64,000 nucleotides of DNA, taken from the NCBI RefSeq assembly GCF_004331485.1, contig NZ_SJKD01000009.1, positions 186,001 to 250,000 of the forward strand, read 5' to 3'. This document shows positions 39,954 to 49,290 of this stretch, piece by piece. Origin of the DNA: Kribbella capetownensis. Lineage in GTDB: Bacteria > Actinomycetota > Actinomycetes > Propionibacteriales > Kribbellaceae. The notes below the pieces were generated by a model. The model was given only the letters and a program-made list of their open reading frames with translations. It was not told where the DNA came from and made no database searches. Every line of letters starts with the position of its first letter. Position 1 is the stretch's first letter. The position numbers and the translations under genes were made by a program.

Positions 39954-41621
39954 TTAGATACAGACGGCTCCCTCGGAGGCCGAGCGGACCAGGCGGGTGT
40001 ACTTGCCGAGCACGCCCTTGGTGATCGCGGGCGTGTTCGGAGTCCAGCCCTCCTTGCGGCGTTCGAGTTCGCCGGGGCTGATGTGCAGGTCGAGGGTGCG
40101 GTTCTTGACGTCGAGGGTGATCCGGTCGCCGTCGCGGACGAACGCGATCGGGCCGCCGTCGACGGCCTCCGGTGCGACATGGCCGACGCAGAGTCCCGTC
40201 GTACCGCCGGAGAACCGGCCGTCGGTGAGCAGCAGGACCTCCTTGCCGAGACCCGCGCCCTTGATCGCGCCGGTGACCGCGAGCATCTCGCGCATGCCGG
40301 GGCCGCCCTTCGGGCCTTCGTAGCGGATCACCACGACGTCGCCGGGGTTGAGTTCGGCGACCGCGTCCATGGCGGAGCGTTCGCCGTCGAAGACTCGCGC
40401 CGTACCTTCGAAGACGTCGGAGTCGAAGCCGGCGCTCTTCACCACCGCGCCCTCGGGCGCGAGCGAGCCGTGCAGGATCGTGATGCCGCCGGTGCCGTGG
40501 ATCGGCTTGTCCAGCGCGCGGATGATCGTGCCGTCGACGTCCGGCGGGGCGATGTCGGCGAGGTTCTCGGCCATTGTCTTGCCAGTGACGGTCAGGCAGT
40601 CGCCGTGCAGCAGACCGGCGTCGAGGAGCGACCGCATGACGACCGGGATGCCGCCGACGCGGTCCACGTCCGTCATCACGTGCCGCCCGAACGGCTTGAG
40701 GTCGCCCAGGTGCGGGACCCGGTCGCCGATCCGGTTGAAGTCGGCCAGTGTCAGGTCGACGTCGGCTTCGCGCGCGATCGCGAGCAGATGCAGTACGGCG
40801 TTCGTCGAGCCACCGAGCGCCATCACGACGGCGATGGCGTTCTCGAAGGCTTCCTTCGTGAGGATCTGGCGGGCCGTGATCCCCTTCTGCAGAAGGCCGA
40901 CCGCGGCCTCACCGGACTTGCGCGCGTAGCCGTCGCGGCGGCGATCGACCGCGGGCGGTGCGGCCGAGCCGGGGAGCGACATACCGAGCGCTTCGGCGGA
41001 CGCGGCCATGGTGTTCGCGGTGTACATGCCGCCGCAGGCGCCTTCGCCCGGGCAGATGGCGCGCTCGACCGCGTCCACCTCGTCCTGCGTGATCAGGCCA
41101 CGAAGGCAGGCACCGACCGCCTCGAACGCGTCGATGATCGTGACGTCCTTGTCGCCGAGCTTGCCGGGCATGATCGAACCGGCGTACAGGAACACACTCG
41201 CCAGATCGAGACGCGCGGCGGCCATCAGCATGCCGGGCAGAGACTTGTCGCAGCCGGCCAGCAGGACGGACCCGTCCAGCCGCTCGGCCTCCATCACGGT
41301 CTCGACCGAGTCGGCGATGATCTCGCGACTGACGAGCGAGTAGTGCATGCCGACGTGACCCATCGAGATGCCGTCGGAGACGCTGATCGTGCCGAACTCC
41401 AGCGGGTAGCCGCCGGCCGCGTGCACACCCTCCTTGACCGCCTTCGCGAGCCGGTCCAGGGACAGGTTGCACGGAGTGATCTCGTTCCAGCTCGACGCGA
41501 CCCCGACCTGTGGCTTGGCCCAGTCGTCGTCGCCCATCCCGACCGCGCGAAGCATCCCGCGCGACGCGGTCGCCTCCAGTCCGTCGGTGACCGTCCGGCT
41601 GCGTGGCTTCACATCGACCAT
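39954..41621 (-). CDS. ilvD: dihydroxy-acid dehydratase
   Basis: 555 residues from ATG 41621 (MVDVKPRSRTVTDG); a start at 41672 exists but adds non-conserved residues. Fe-S enzyme dehydrating dihydroxy acids to 2-oxo acids for Val/Ile. The cluster and metal signatures are AGCDKSLPGM and GEGACGGMYTANTM; GGSTNAVLHLLA is also present. It lies upstream of ilvB with its own 226-base upstream region. Confidence 0.95.
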   Translation of the reverse strand: MVDVKPRSRTVTDGLEATASRGMLRAVGMGDDDWAKPQVGVASSWNEITPCNLSLDRLAKAVKEGVHAAGGYPLEFGTISVSDGISMGHVGMHYSLVSREIIADSVETVMEAERLDGSVLLAGCDKSLPGMLMAAARLDLASVFLYAGSIMPGKLGDKDVTIIDAFEAVGACLRGLITQDEVDAVERAICPGEGACGGMYTANTMAASAEALGMSLPGSAAPPAVDRRRDGYARKSGEAAVGLLQKGITARQILTKEAFENAIAVVMALGGSTNAVLHLLAIAREADVDLTLADFNRIGDRVPHLGDLKPFGRHVMTDVDRVGGIPVVMRSLLDAGLLHGDCLTVTGKTMAENLADIAPPDVDGTIIRALDKPIHGTGGITILHGSLAPEGAVVKSAGFDSDVFEGTARVFDGERSAMDAVAELNPGDVVVIRYEGPKGGPGMREMLAVTGAIKGAGLGKEVLLLTDGRFSGGTTGLCVGHVAPEAVDGGPIAFVRDGDRITLDVKNRTLDLHISPGELERRKEGWTPNTPAITKGVLGKYTRLVRSASEGAVCI

Positions 41622-41781
41622 GCGGCTCACTCTATTCCTTGGTGAATCAACAACGCCTTCATGACTCTGCAAGGTTGGTTAGTTGCCTCCTCTCAGTGCG
41701 GGCCGGGGGTTGGGGCGTGCAGATCGACAGGAGGTGTCGGACCGTTCATAGTTCAGTCGAGCGCGCCGAGGGTGCTGCGTA

Positions 41782-41821
41782 CGGTGTATCGCAGGTGCAC
41801 TACCTGTCGGCCTGTACACCG
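41782..41821 (-). terminator. two-tier hairpin downstream of the 41848 gene
   Basis: CGGTGTA/TACACCG outer arms and CAGGT/ACCTG inner arms, 27 bases past the stop of the minus-strand gene. Otherwise 41622-41847 shows nothing I can name. Confidence 0.45.
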
Positions 41822-41847
41822 CCTAGGCGCCTGCGAGTCCGTCGTAA

Positions 41848-42837
41848 TCAGGACATCTGGCGTGCCACCGCGGTGGCGAAGGCGGTGAGGGGGTCGGGGT
41901 CGTTGGTATAACCCCAGGGCAGGCTCTCGATCCGGCCTGTGGTCAGTGCGGCGTGCTCCATCGCCGCGGCTTTGGCACCGACCGCCTTCAGCGCGAACGC
42001 CATCGCGCCGTGGGCGGAGATGTCCTCCGGCTGCTGCTCGCGTCCGGGAATCCACCATTTGTCCCGCGCAGCCAGCAGTTCTTCGCGCCGGTTCGAGACC
42101 TCGCGCGTGAAACGGGCACCCCGCTGCAGCCGGGAGAGCTCGGTGTCGCCGAGTACGTCGACCCACACCTCGTTGAGCACCTGCGCGGCGACGACACAGA
42201 GCGCGCTACCCGGCTGTGCGTTCGCCACCACCTGATGACCGAAGTGCACGAGCTGGGCGAGATCCAGGCCGGACCACTTCGGGGCCAGCACCTGCACCCG
42301 CCCGCTGTGCGCGGCGTAGCTGTCGGCATGCCGCTCCACCGCCGACCGAAAGACGTTGTCCTTGACCTCCATCGACGACTGCAGTCCGACCGTGACCCAC
42401 TGCAGCACCTCCCAAGGTGCCGCATCGTCGGGCGCCGCATCGATCGCATGATCCAGTACTGCGCCCGCGATCCCGAGGACGTCATGGAACGTGGCGAACT
42501 GCTGCTCCGAGACGTACCTTGCGCGGCTCCCGGTCCGCACCTGCCACGCCTCGAACACCAACGTCTGCCCGAACCACAGCATCAGATCCGGGTCGCCGGG
42601 CAACGCCTCCAGTCGCAACTCCAACTGCTCACTGTGCCCGACCGCCGCCTGCCCCAGCCCCACCACCCGCACCGACCGCAGCCCGGTATTCGCCGGTGTC
42701 GCCTTCAACAACGCCATCCCCGTCGACAGATCGCCGGCGCGCACAGCGGCGTACGCCCGATCGAGCTCGGCATCGGCCCACGCCTGATCAAGCCGAAGCC
42801 TGGAGACATCCACCGCCTTGCGAGACAAGATCCCCAT
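41848..42837 (-). CDS. hypothetical TPR-like cytosolic protein
   Basis: 329 residues from ATG 42837 (MGILSRKAVDVSRL). Helix-rich, with repeated Ala-rich segments (AVRAGDLSTGMALLKATPAN, VLDHAIDAAPDDAAPWEVLQW) that look like degenerate TPRs. No catalytic motif or signal peptide. Common as an orphan in actinomycetes. Function unknown. Confidence 0.7.
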   Translation of the reverse strand: MGILSRKAVDVSRLRLDQAWADAELDRAYAAVRAGDLSTGMALLKATPANTGLRSVRVVGLGQAAVGHSEQLELRLEALPGDPDLMLWFGQTLVFEAWQVRTGSRARYVSEQQFATFHDVLGIAGAVLDHAIDAAPDDAAPWEVLQWVTVGLQSSMEVKDNVFRSAVERHADSYAAHSGRVQVLAPKWSGLDLAQLVHFGHQVVANAQPGSALCVVAAQVLNEVWVDVLGDTELSRLQRGARFTREVSNRREELLAARDKWWIPGREQQPEDISAHGAMAFALKAVGAKAAAMEHAALTTGRIESLPWGYTNDPDPLTAFATAVARQMS

Positions 42838-42989
42838 GGTCGGATCGTACGTGTGCGGGTTGCCCGAATAGACTGCCGAACGACCGCGACTGGCGAGGGT
42901 GGAGCACCACCGGGGAGCGGTCAGCCGGCAAGCAAGGCGTCGTCCGCCTGGGCGCCTCCGATGCCCTCTCAGATCTCGGAGGTCGCTGG

Positions 42990-43901
42990 ATGCGTTACGG
43001 AATGAACCCACACCAGTCCGCCACGATGACGCCCGTGTCCGATCGGGCGCCGTTCGCGGTTGTCAGCGGGAGTCCGTCGTACATCAATGTTCTGGATGCA
43101 CTCACCGGTTGGCAGCTCGTGCGGGAGGCGGCCGCGGCGCTCGGGGTGGTCGCGGCTGCGTCGTACAAGCACGTCTCCCCTGCCGGTGCTGCGCTGGCGG
43201 ATTCGGTGAGCGCCGCGTATGTGCGAGCTCGTGATGCCGATCCGAAGTCGTCGTACGGCGATTTCGTTGCGGTGTCGCATCCGGTCGACGCCGAGCTTGC
43301 GGCGGTGCTCAAGCGGGTCGTGAGCGACGGGATCATTGCGCCTGGGTACGACGAGGGCGTCGTCGGGACGTTGGCTGGGAAGAAGCGTGGGACCTTTCTC
43401 GTCCTCGAAGCCGATGCGTCGTTCGAGCCGCCGGATGTCGAGGTGCGCGAGGTGCACGGGCTACGGCTGACGCAGCAGCGGGATGATCTGCCGCTGACTC
43501 GTGAGCTGCTGGATACGCGAGTACCGGATGCGGCGGCCCGGGATCTGTTGCTCGGGATGATCGTGGCGCGGTACACGCAGTCGAACACCGTCGCGATGGT
43601 GAAGGACGGCACCACAATCGGCATCGGCGCCGGCCAACAGTCAAGAGTCGACTGCGTCCGCCTAGCCGGCGAGAAGGCCGACGAGTGGTGGTCGCGTCGC
43701 TCGTCTGCACCGCTGACCGGAGTCGCAATGGTCTCCGACGGCGCCATCCCCTTCACCGACAACATCGAAGAAGCCCACCGCCACGGCGTAACCCACATAG
43801 CCGAACCCGGCGGCTCAATCCGCTCCAACGAGGTAGCCGCCGCGTGCGCGACTCGTGGGATCACGTTGTCATGGACCGGGGTGCGGCTGTTTCGTCACTG
43901 A
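42990..43901 (+). CDS. stand-alone AICAR transformylase domain protein (PurH C-terminal-like)
   Basis: 303 residues from ATG 42990 behind GGAGG. The opening LRYG-type RYGMNPHQ and ASYKHVSPAGAA (Lys-His catalytic pair) are the hallmarks of the AICAR formyltransferase half of PurH. ARYTQSNTVAMVKDG and GAGQQSRVDC follow. The IMP cyclohydrolase half is absent. It could supply formyl transfer in purine synthesis or act on an AICAR-like metabolite. A true purH was not found in this window. It overlaps the convergent MMPL gene by 7 bases. Confidence 0.85.
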   Translation: MRYGMNPHQSATMTPVSDRAPFAVVSGSPSYINVLDALTGWQLVREAAAALGVVAAASYKHVSPAGAALADSVSAAYVRARDADPKSSYGDFVAVSHPVDAELAAVLKRVVSDGIIAPGYDEGVVGTLAGKKRGTFLVLEADASFEPPDVEVREVHGLRLTQQRDDLPLTRELLDTRVPDAAARDLLLGMIVARYTQSNTVAMVKDGTTIGIGAGQQSRVDCVRLAGEKADEWWSRRSSAPLTGVAMVSDGAIPFTDNIEEAHRHGVTHIAEPGGSIRSNEVAAACATRGITLSWTGVRLFRH

Positions 43902-46165
43902 GCGGCGGGTTCGTCGACCTTGGGGGCTGCCTGGGGAGTTGGTGGAGGTGGCGTGGGGCCGCCTTCCAGTTGGATGTCGGGGACGATGCGGTCGAGCCAC
44001 CGCGGCAGCCACCACGCGCGGTCGCCGAGGAGCGTCATCACGGCAGGCACCAGCACCATCCGGACGATGCTGGCGTCGATGAGTACGGCGACCGCCATGC
44101 CGACCGCGAGCATCTTGACCGTCGGGTCGTCGTCGAGGACGAAGCTGAGGAAGACCACGATCATGATCGCGGCCGCGGTGGTGATCACCCGGGCCGTCGC
44201 GCCGATGCCGATCGCGACGGCGCGGTGACTGTCCTTGGTCGCGATCCACGCCTCGTGCACCCGCGACAGCAGGAAGACCTCGTAGTCCATCGACAACCCG
44301 AACACGATCGCGAACATCAGCATCGGCACGAACGACGGGATCGGCACCTTCTCGTCGATCCCGACCAGCGAGGATCCCCAGCCCCACTGGAACACCGCGA
44401 CGATCACGCCGTACGCCGCTCCGACCGACAGCAGGTTGAGGATCGCGGCCTTGACCCCGATCAGCAGCGATCGGAACGCGACCGTGAGCAGCAGGAACGC
44501 CAGCAGTACCACGGCCCCGATCAGCCACAGCATCCGCCCGGCAACCTTCTCGGTGAAGTCGACGTACCCGGCAGTCGTGCCCACGACGTACGTCGGCTCC
44601 TGCTGCCCGGCCAGTACGTCGTCACGGATCCGGTTGACCAGGTCCTCGGTCTCCGCCGCGGATGGCGACGTGGTCGGGATGACGTTGATGATCGCCGTCG
44701 TACCGGAGCTGTTCAGGCTCGGCGGCTGTACGGCGGCCACGCCGGAAGTCTTCTGCAGCGTCGACGCGAGACCGTTCAGCAGGGTCTGCTTGTCGGTCGA
44801 GCTCTCGGTCGGGAGCTGTACGACGACCGTCAGCGGACCGTTGGCGCCCGGGCCGAAGCCTTGCGCAACCAGGTCGTACGCCTTCCGGCTCGAGTCCTGC
44901 TCCGGATCCGTGCCGGCATCGAGCTGGCCGAGGTTCATCGACAGCAGCGGGATCGCCAGCACGAGCAGCACCAGCGTGGCGACGATGCCGTACGGCCACG
45001 GCCGGTCGCTGACCTTGCGTCCCCAGCGGGCGAAGGCGCTCTGCTCGTGCTTGATGTCGCGCCGTTCGCGCTCCTCGGCCCGGTGTTCGGCCACGGCCAC
45101 GTCGTTGTCGAGGCCGGCCTCGAGCTCCCGTTCCTCCGCCAGGTGCTGCCGGTCCTTGCGGTTCAGGACCAGGAACTTCGCCAGACCGAGCATGGCCGGG
45201 ATCAGCGTCAGGGCGGCAAGTACGGTGACAGCGACCACGATCGCCGACGACAGACCGAGCGCGCCGACGAACGGTACGCCGGACACGTACAGGCCGAGGA
45301 TCGCGATGACGACCGTCCCACCGGCGACGAGGATGGCTGCGCCGGAGGTCGATTCCGTCCGACCGACCGATTCCTCGATCCCCATGCCGTCGTCCAGCTG
45401 TTCTCGATGGCGCGACACCATGAAGAGGCCGTAGTCGATCGCGACACCGAGTCCGAGCAGGGTGGCGACGGTCGGCGCCGAGACCGGGAAGTCCTTCACA
45501 GCCGCGAGCAGCCCGAGTACGGCGAGCCCACCGCCGACGCTGAAGACCGCGGCCACCAACGGCAGCGCGGACGCGGTGATGGACCGGAACATCAGGAACA
45601 GCAACAGCAGAGCGAGCGCCAGACCGATCGCCTCCGACAACGCATCGTCGGCCTGCTTGCCGATCTGCCCCGCGCCACCGCCGTACTCGACCTCGAGCCC
45701 GGCGGCCCGAGCCGGCTGGACGGCCGCGTCCAGCTTGTCGAGGTAGGTGCTGTCGAGCGACGCCGGCACCACCGAGAACGACACCGGAGCGTTGACGACG
45801 CTCCCGTCCTTCGAGATGTACGTCGTCGATGACGTCGCCAGCGGATCGACGGCCGACACGACGTCAGGCAGCTTGCCGACCGCCGCCATCGACGTCTTGA
45901 CCGCGTCGGACTGCTCGGAGACCGTCCCGGACTTCGCATGGAAGACGATCGATCCGGAGTACCCGCCGGCTGTGGAGAAGTCCTTGTTCAGGATCGTCAG
46001 TCCAGCAGACGACTCACTGCCCGGAACCGTGTAGTTGTTGACGTACGTGCCGCCGAACGCCGCCCGCAGAACGAACAACCCGGCCACGACGACCACCCAG
46101 CCGAGGATCACGAACCAGTGAAATCGTGCGGCCCCCCGGCCGAGCCGATCCAGAAACGCATGCAT
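43895..46165 (-). CDS. MMPL-family RND transporter
   Basis: 756 residues with 12 membrane helices in two sets of six. Each set is preceded by an extracellular domain after its first helix. The motif LGLGVAIDYGLFMVSRHREQ and its partner FGLSMDYEVFLLSRVHEAW carry the Asp-Tyr pairs of the proton relay in MmpL/RND proteins. A charged linker (AEERELEAGLDNDVAVAE) joins the halves. The C-terminal 30 residues are Pro-rich. Actinobacterial MMPLs export lipids or siderophores; the cargo here is unknown. Confidence 0.92.
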   Translation of the reverse strand: MHAFLDRLGRGAARFHWFVILGWVVVVAGLFVLRAAFGGTYVNNYTVPGSESSAGLTILNKDFSTAGGYSGSIVFHAKSGTVSEQSDAVKTSMAAVGKLPDVVSAVDPLATSSTTYISKDGSVVNAPVSFSVVPASLDSTYLDKLDAAVQPARAAGLEVEYGGGAGQIGKQADDALSEAIGLALALLLLFLMFRSITASALPLVAAVFSVGGGLAVLGLLAAVKDFPVSAPTVATLLGLGVAIDYGLFMVSRHREQLDDGMGIEESVGRTESTSGAAILVAGGTVVIAILGLYVSGVPFVGALGLSSAIVVAVTVLAALTLIPAMLGLAKFLVLNRKDRQHLAEERELEAGLDNDVAVAEHRAEERERRDIKHEQSAFARWGRKVSDRPWPYGIVATLVLLVLAIPLLSMNLGQLDAGTDPEQDSSRKAYDLVAQGFGPGANGPLTVVVQLPTESSTDKQTLLNGLASTLQKTSGVAAVQPPSLNSSGTTAIINVIPTTSPSAAETEDLVNRIRDDVLAGQQEPTYVVGTTAGYVDFTEKVAGRMLWLIGAVVLLAFLLLTVAFRSLLIGVKAAILNLLSVGAAYGVIVAVFQWGWGSSLVGIDEKVPIPSFVPMLMFAIVFGLSMDYEVFLLSRVHEAWIATKDSHRAVAIGIGATARVITTAAAIMIVVFLSFVLDDDPTVKMLAVGMAVAVLIDASIVRMVLVPAVMTLLGDRAWWLPRWLDRIVPDIQLEGGPTPPPPTPQAAPKVDEPAAQ

Positions 46166-46305
46166 AGGGCGCCCCCTCCCCCAGGCGCCCCCAGGCCGCG
46201 GCCCCGCCGCGCGCCCCTTCGCCGACAGTAAGCCGCGCTGGACCGTGCGACAACCCCTTGGTCACTGTACGCAGCTCTACGCCACCAGCGAATCGCTCTC
46301 CGTCG

Positions 46306-46848
46306 TCATCCGACCAAACGGAAGCGTTCGGAGGAGACCGCACGCCGTACTTCGTCTGCCGTCCGCTGCGGGTCGAACTCGCTGGTGTCGATCGCATGCG
46401 ACTCGAACTCACCCAGGCCGGCGAACATCTCGTGCAGCCCGGTGATCGCCGCGGCATCCTTGAGCGAGTCGCCGCCCCGGTCCTGGGCCCGGCCCAGCGT
46501 GGTGTCGAGATCCGGCCGGAGTACGACGTACGACAGCACCAGGCCGGCCCGCTCCGCGGCGGCGCGGAACGGTGGCACGTAATGGAGGCCGACGACCCCG
46601 TCCACCACGACGTCGTACCCACCTCGTGCGTACGTCGTGGCTGCCCCGACCATCACGTCGACGACCACATCGTTCTGGTCCCCCGCCCCGGGCAGGTACG
46701 GCGGCACGAAGCCGGTGCGGATGGCCGTGTAGAACTGATCGGTCAGCAGGTGCACGGTCAGCCGTTCCGCGTCGGTGGCAACCAACTCGGCCACGGTCGA
46801 CTTGCCTGCGCCAGGCGGTCCGGTCAGCACGATGAGCTCGCCGTTCAT
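46306..46848 (-). CDS. P-loop kinase of the zeta-toxin/AAA_33 type
   Basis: 180 residues from ATG 46848. The Walker A is LTGPPGAGKSTV at residues 7-18; a hhhD element is seen in GYDVVVDGVVGL. LRPDLDTTLGRAQDRGG is a lid-like segment. Small-molecule kinases (e.g. chloramphenicol phosphotransferase, gluconate kinase) and zeta toxins share this layout. No antitoxin-like neighbour is seen, so a metabolic or resistance kinase is more likely. Confidence 0.78.
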   Translation of the reverse strand: MNGELIVLTGPPGAGKSTVAELVATDAERLTVHLLTDQFYTAIRTGFVPPYLPGAGDQNDVVVDVMVGAATTYARGGYDVVVDGVVGLHYVPPFRAAAERAGLVLSYVVLRPDLDTTLGRAQDRGGDSLKDAAAITGLHEMFAGLGEFESHAIDTSEFDPQRTADEVRRAVSSERFRLVG

Positions 46849-46890
46849 GTCGCCAGACGCTAGCCAACCGGCCCGGCGAACGGCAGTCAT

Positions 46891-47175
46891 TTAACCGCCG
46901 GCGACGCTGGGCAGGATGAGGAGCTCGGCTTCGTCGGGCAGCTTGGTGTCCAAACCGTCCAGGTCGCGGATGTTGTCGTTGCCGAGGTACACGTTCACGT
47001 GCCGGCGGATCGCACCCTGCTCGTCGGTCAGGCGCCGGCGGAGCGCCGGGTGCTGAGCCTCGAGGGCGGCGAACACCGAGGCGACGGTCGGCTCGCCGCC
47101 GGCCTCGATCTCGACCCGCTCGGCTCCGTCCGCGAACGGTCTGAGCACCGTCGGCAGCCTGACCGCGACCATCAT
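46891..47175 (-). CDS. MoaD/ThiS-like ubiquitin-fold protein
   Basis: 94 residues ending in VAGG, the di-glycine tail that is adenylated and thiocarboxylated in sulfur-carrier proteins. Beta-grasp pattern: MVAVRLPTVLRPFADG, SVFAALEAQHPALRRRL, VNVYLGNDNIRDL, LPDEAELLILPSVAGG. The start overlaps the stop of the BNR-repeat gene (TGATG). It may serve sulfur delivery (like CysO or MoaD) for an unknown pathway. Confidence 0.85.
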   Translation of the reverse strand: MMVAVRLPTVLRPFADGAERVEIEAGGEPTVASVFAALEAQHPALRRRLTDEQGAIRRHVNVYLGNDNIRDLDGLDTKLPDEAELLILPSVAGG

Positions 47176-48269
47176 CAGCCCAGCACCGCGGCGCGCACGG
47201 TGAGCACGTCCGGCAGGTGACTCGCCACCTCGACCCACGTGTCGCCGGCATCCGCGCTCGCGTATACGCACCCGTCGCGTGTGCCGACGTAGACGCCCGC
47301 CGGGTCGGCCGCGTCGGTCGTCATCGCATCGCGCAGGACCGGCACGAACGAGACGTCGGGCAGTCCGGTGGACAACGGCTCCCAGGTCGCTCCGGCGTCG
47401 CGGGACCGGTAGACGCGACAGTTGGCCTCGGTCGGGATCCGGTTCGCGTCCGCGACCAGCGGGAAGACGTACACCGTGTCGGGCTCGTGCGGATGCACGA
47501 CGATCGGGAATCCGAAGTCCGACGGCAGTCCGTCCGCGATCGACTTCCAGATCGCGCCACCGTCGTCGGACCGGTAGACACCGTGGTGGTTCTGCGCGAA
47601 CATCCGGTCCGGTACGTCGGGATGCCCGGCCAGCTTGTGCACACACTGACCGAACTCGGGGTACGGGTCGGGGAAGAACTTCGCCTGAATGCCCTGGTTA
47701 GCCGGCGACCAGGACGCACCGCCGTCGGCGGTCCGGTAGACGCCGCCGGTCGACATCGCGACACTGACCCGCTCGGGGTCGGTCGGGTGCGGCAGCACGG
47801 TGTGCACCGCCTGACCGCCGAAGCCGGCGCCCCACTCCTTGCGGTGCGGGTGGTCCCACAGGCCGCGGACCAGCTCGAACGTCACTCCCCCATCGGTCGA
47901 CTTCCACAGCGCCGACGGCTGCGTCCCGGCGTACACCACGCCGGGCTGCGATTCGGGCGCAGGCTGGATCTGCCAGACCCGCTCGAGCGACGCCTCGGCG
48001 TCGTCGGGGAACCCGATCGAGCCCTGCGGCGGCTCGGCCCACGTCGTCCCGAGGTCGTCGGAGTGGAACACGGCGGGACCCCAGTGCTCGCTGGTCCCGC
48101 CGACGAACAGCCGAGGCCGGTCGTCACGCGTGTCGATGCCGACCGCATACACGCTCTGCATCTCGAACTCCGGCACCGGACCGTCCAGCGTCCAGCTCCG
48201 GCGCGCGGCGTCGCTCCGGCCGATCCAGAGCCCCTTCTTGGTCCCGATCAGCAGTACGGCCTCGGACAT
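47175..48269 (-). CDS. BNR/Asp-box beta-propeller protein
   Basis: 364 residues without a signal peptide, with six Asp-box repeats: HSDDLGTTW, KSTDGGVTF, RTADGGASW, RSDDGGAIW, RSRDAGATW and ASADAGDTW. It is a sialidase/VPS10-like propeller, but I see no sialidase catalytic Arg triad. Usually named 'exo-alpha-sialidase' or 'glycosyl hydrolase', a name not supported here. Translation is coupled to the MoaD-like gene, which suggests joint function. Confidence 0.85.
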   Translation of the reverse strand: MSEAVLLIGTKKGLWIGRSDAARRSWTLDGPVPEFEMQSVYAVGIDTRDDRPRLFVGGTSEHWGPAVFHSDDLGTTWAEPPQGSIGFPDDAEASLERVWQIQPAPESQPGVVYAGTQPSALWKSTDGGVTFELVRGLWDHPHRKEWGAGFGGQAVHTVLPHPTDPERVSVAMSTGGVYRTADGGASWSPANQGIQAKFFPDPYPEFGQCVHKLAGHPDVPDRMFAQNHHGVYRSDDGGAIWKSIADGLPSDFGFPIVVHPHEPDTVYVFPLVADANRIPTEANCRVYRSRDAGATWEPLSTGLPDVSFVPVLRDAMTTDAADPAGVYVGTRDGCVYASADAGDTWVEVASHLPDVLTVRAAVLG

Positions 48270-48281
48270 CGTTGTCCTCCT

Positions 48282-49214
48282 TTAGCGTGGCGGCCCCGCC
48301 ACCACATTGATGAGTGCTTCCCCGTTCGCGTAGCGCTCCAGCTGGGCGCGCACCAAGCGGGCGACTCGCGGCTCGAAGGCCGTCGACGCGCCGCCACGGT
48401 GCGGGTTGATCAGAACGTTCGGAGCTGACCACAGTGGATGCCCGGCGGGCAACGGCTCAGGATGGGTCACGTCGAGCGCAGCGCTGATCCGCTCCGTGGT
48501 GAGCTCCGCCAGCAACGCGTCCGTGTCCACGACGACACCGCGGGCGACGTTCACCAGCAGTGCGCCGTCCTTCAGCTGGGCCAGGAACTTCGCGTCCACC
48601 ATCCCCCGCGTCTCGGCGGTCGCCGGCGTCAGCACGACGACCACGTCCGCGCGAGGCAGCAGCTCAGGCAGGTCGATGATCGGGTGCACACCCTCCCGCG
48701 GCCGCCGGGCGACCCGGATGATCTCGCACTCGAACCCGGTCAGCCGCCGCTCCAGCGCCTCACCGATCGACCCGTACCCGAGGATCATCACCGTCCGGTC
48801 CGCGAGCGAGTCGTCCAGCTCGGTGTACGACGACGGCCAGACCTCCTGCTCCTGGTTGCGGACGGCTCGCGGCAGGCGCCGGTACGACGCCAGGATCAGG
48901 CCGACCGCCAGCTCCGCCGTGGACGCGTCATGGACGCCGCGGGCATTGCACAAGGTGACGCCTTCGGCCAGGTGTGGCACAACATGCTCGAACCCGGCCG
49001 TCTGGGTCTGCACGACCTTGAGGTTCGGCATGTCCCGGACGACCTGGATCACCCGGTCACCGCCCATGTACCCCGGCACGTAGAACTCCACCTCGGCGAG
49101 CGACGCCGGCCGCTCGTCACCGTCGAAGAAGTCCACGTCGAACCCCGCGGGCAGCCCACCGAGGAAGGTGTCGGGGTCCTCCCAGGGCAGCCATGCCTTC
49201 ACCACATCAGCCAT
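48282..49214 (-). CDS. D-isomer 2-hydroxyacid dehydrogenase
   Basis: 310 residues from the ATG at 49214; a start two codons earlier is possible. NAD-binding loop MILGYGSIGEALE, then VNVARGVVVDTDALL (Arg) and the catalytic His in INPHRGG. Resembles glyoxylate/hydroxypyruvate or phosphoglycerate dehydrogenases; the substrate is not deducible. It lies 12 bases from the BNR gene and may be in the same unit. Confidence 0.9.
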   Translation of the reverse strand: MADVVKAWLPWEDPDTFLGGLPAGFDVDFFDGDERPASLAEVEFYVPGYMGGDRVIQVVRDMPNLKVVQTQTAGFEHVVPHLAEGVTLCNARGVHDASTAELAVGLILASYRRLPRAVRNQEQEVWPSSYTELDDSLADRTVMILGYGSIGEALERRLTGFECEIIRVARRPREGVHPIIDLPELLPRADVVVVLTPATAETRGMVDAKFLAQLKDGALLVNVARGVVVDTDALLAELTTERISAALDVTHPEPLPAGHPLWSAPNVLINPHRGGASTAFEPRVARLVRAQLERYANGEALINVVAGPPR

Positions 49215-49290
49215 GCCCACGAACCTACTCGGCCGCTCCGACAGTGTGAACTCCCGTGCCAGCCGCGAGCCGTCGTCGTACTCTGGATCG

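Noticed and set aside
47175..48269. Exo-alpha-sialidase
   Set aside because: Asp-boxes alone are not diagnostic; no signal peptide and no catalytic Arg triad or Tyr/Glu pair were seen.
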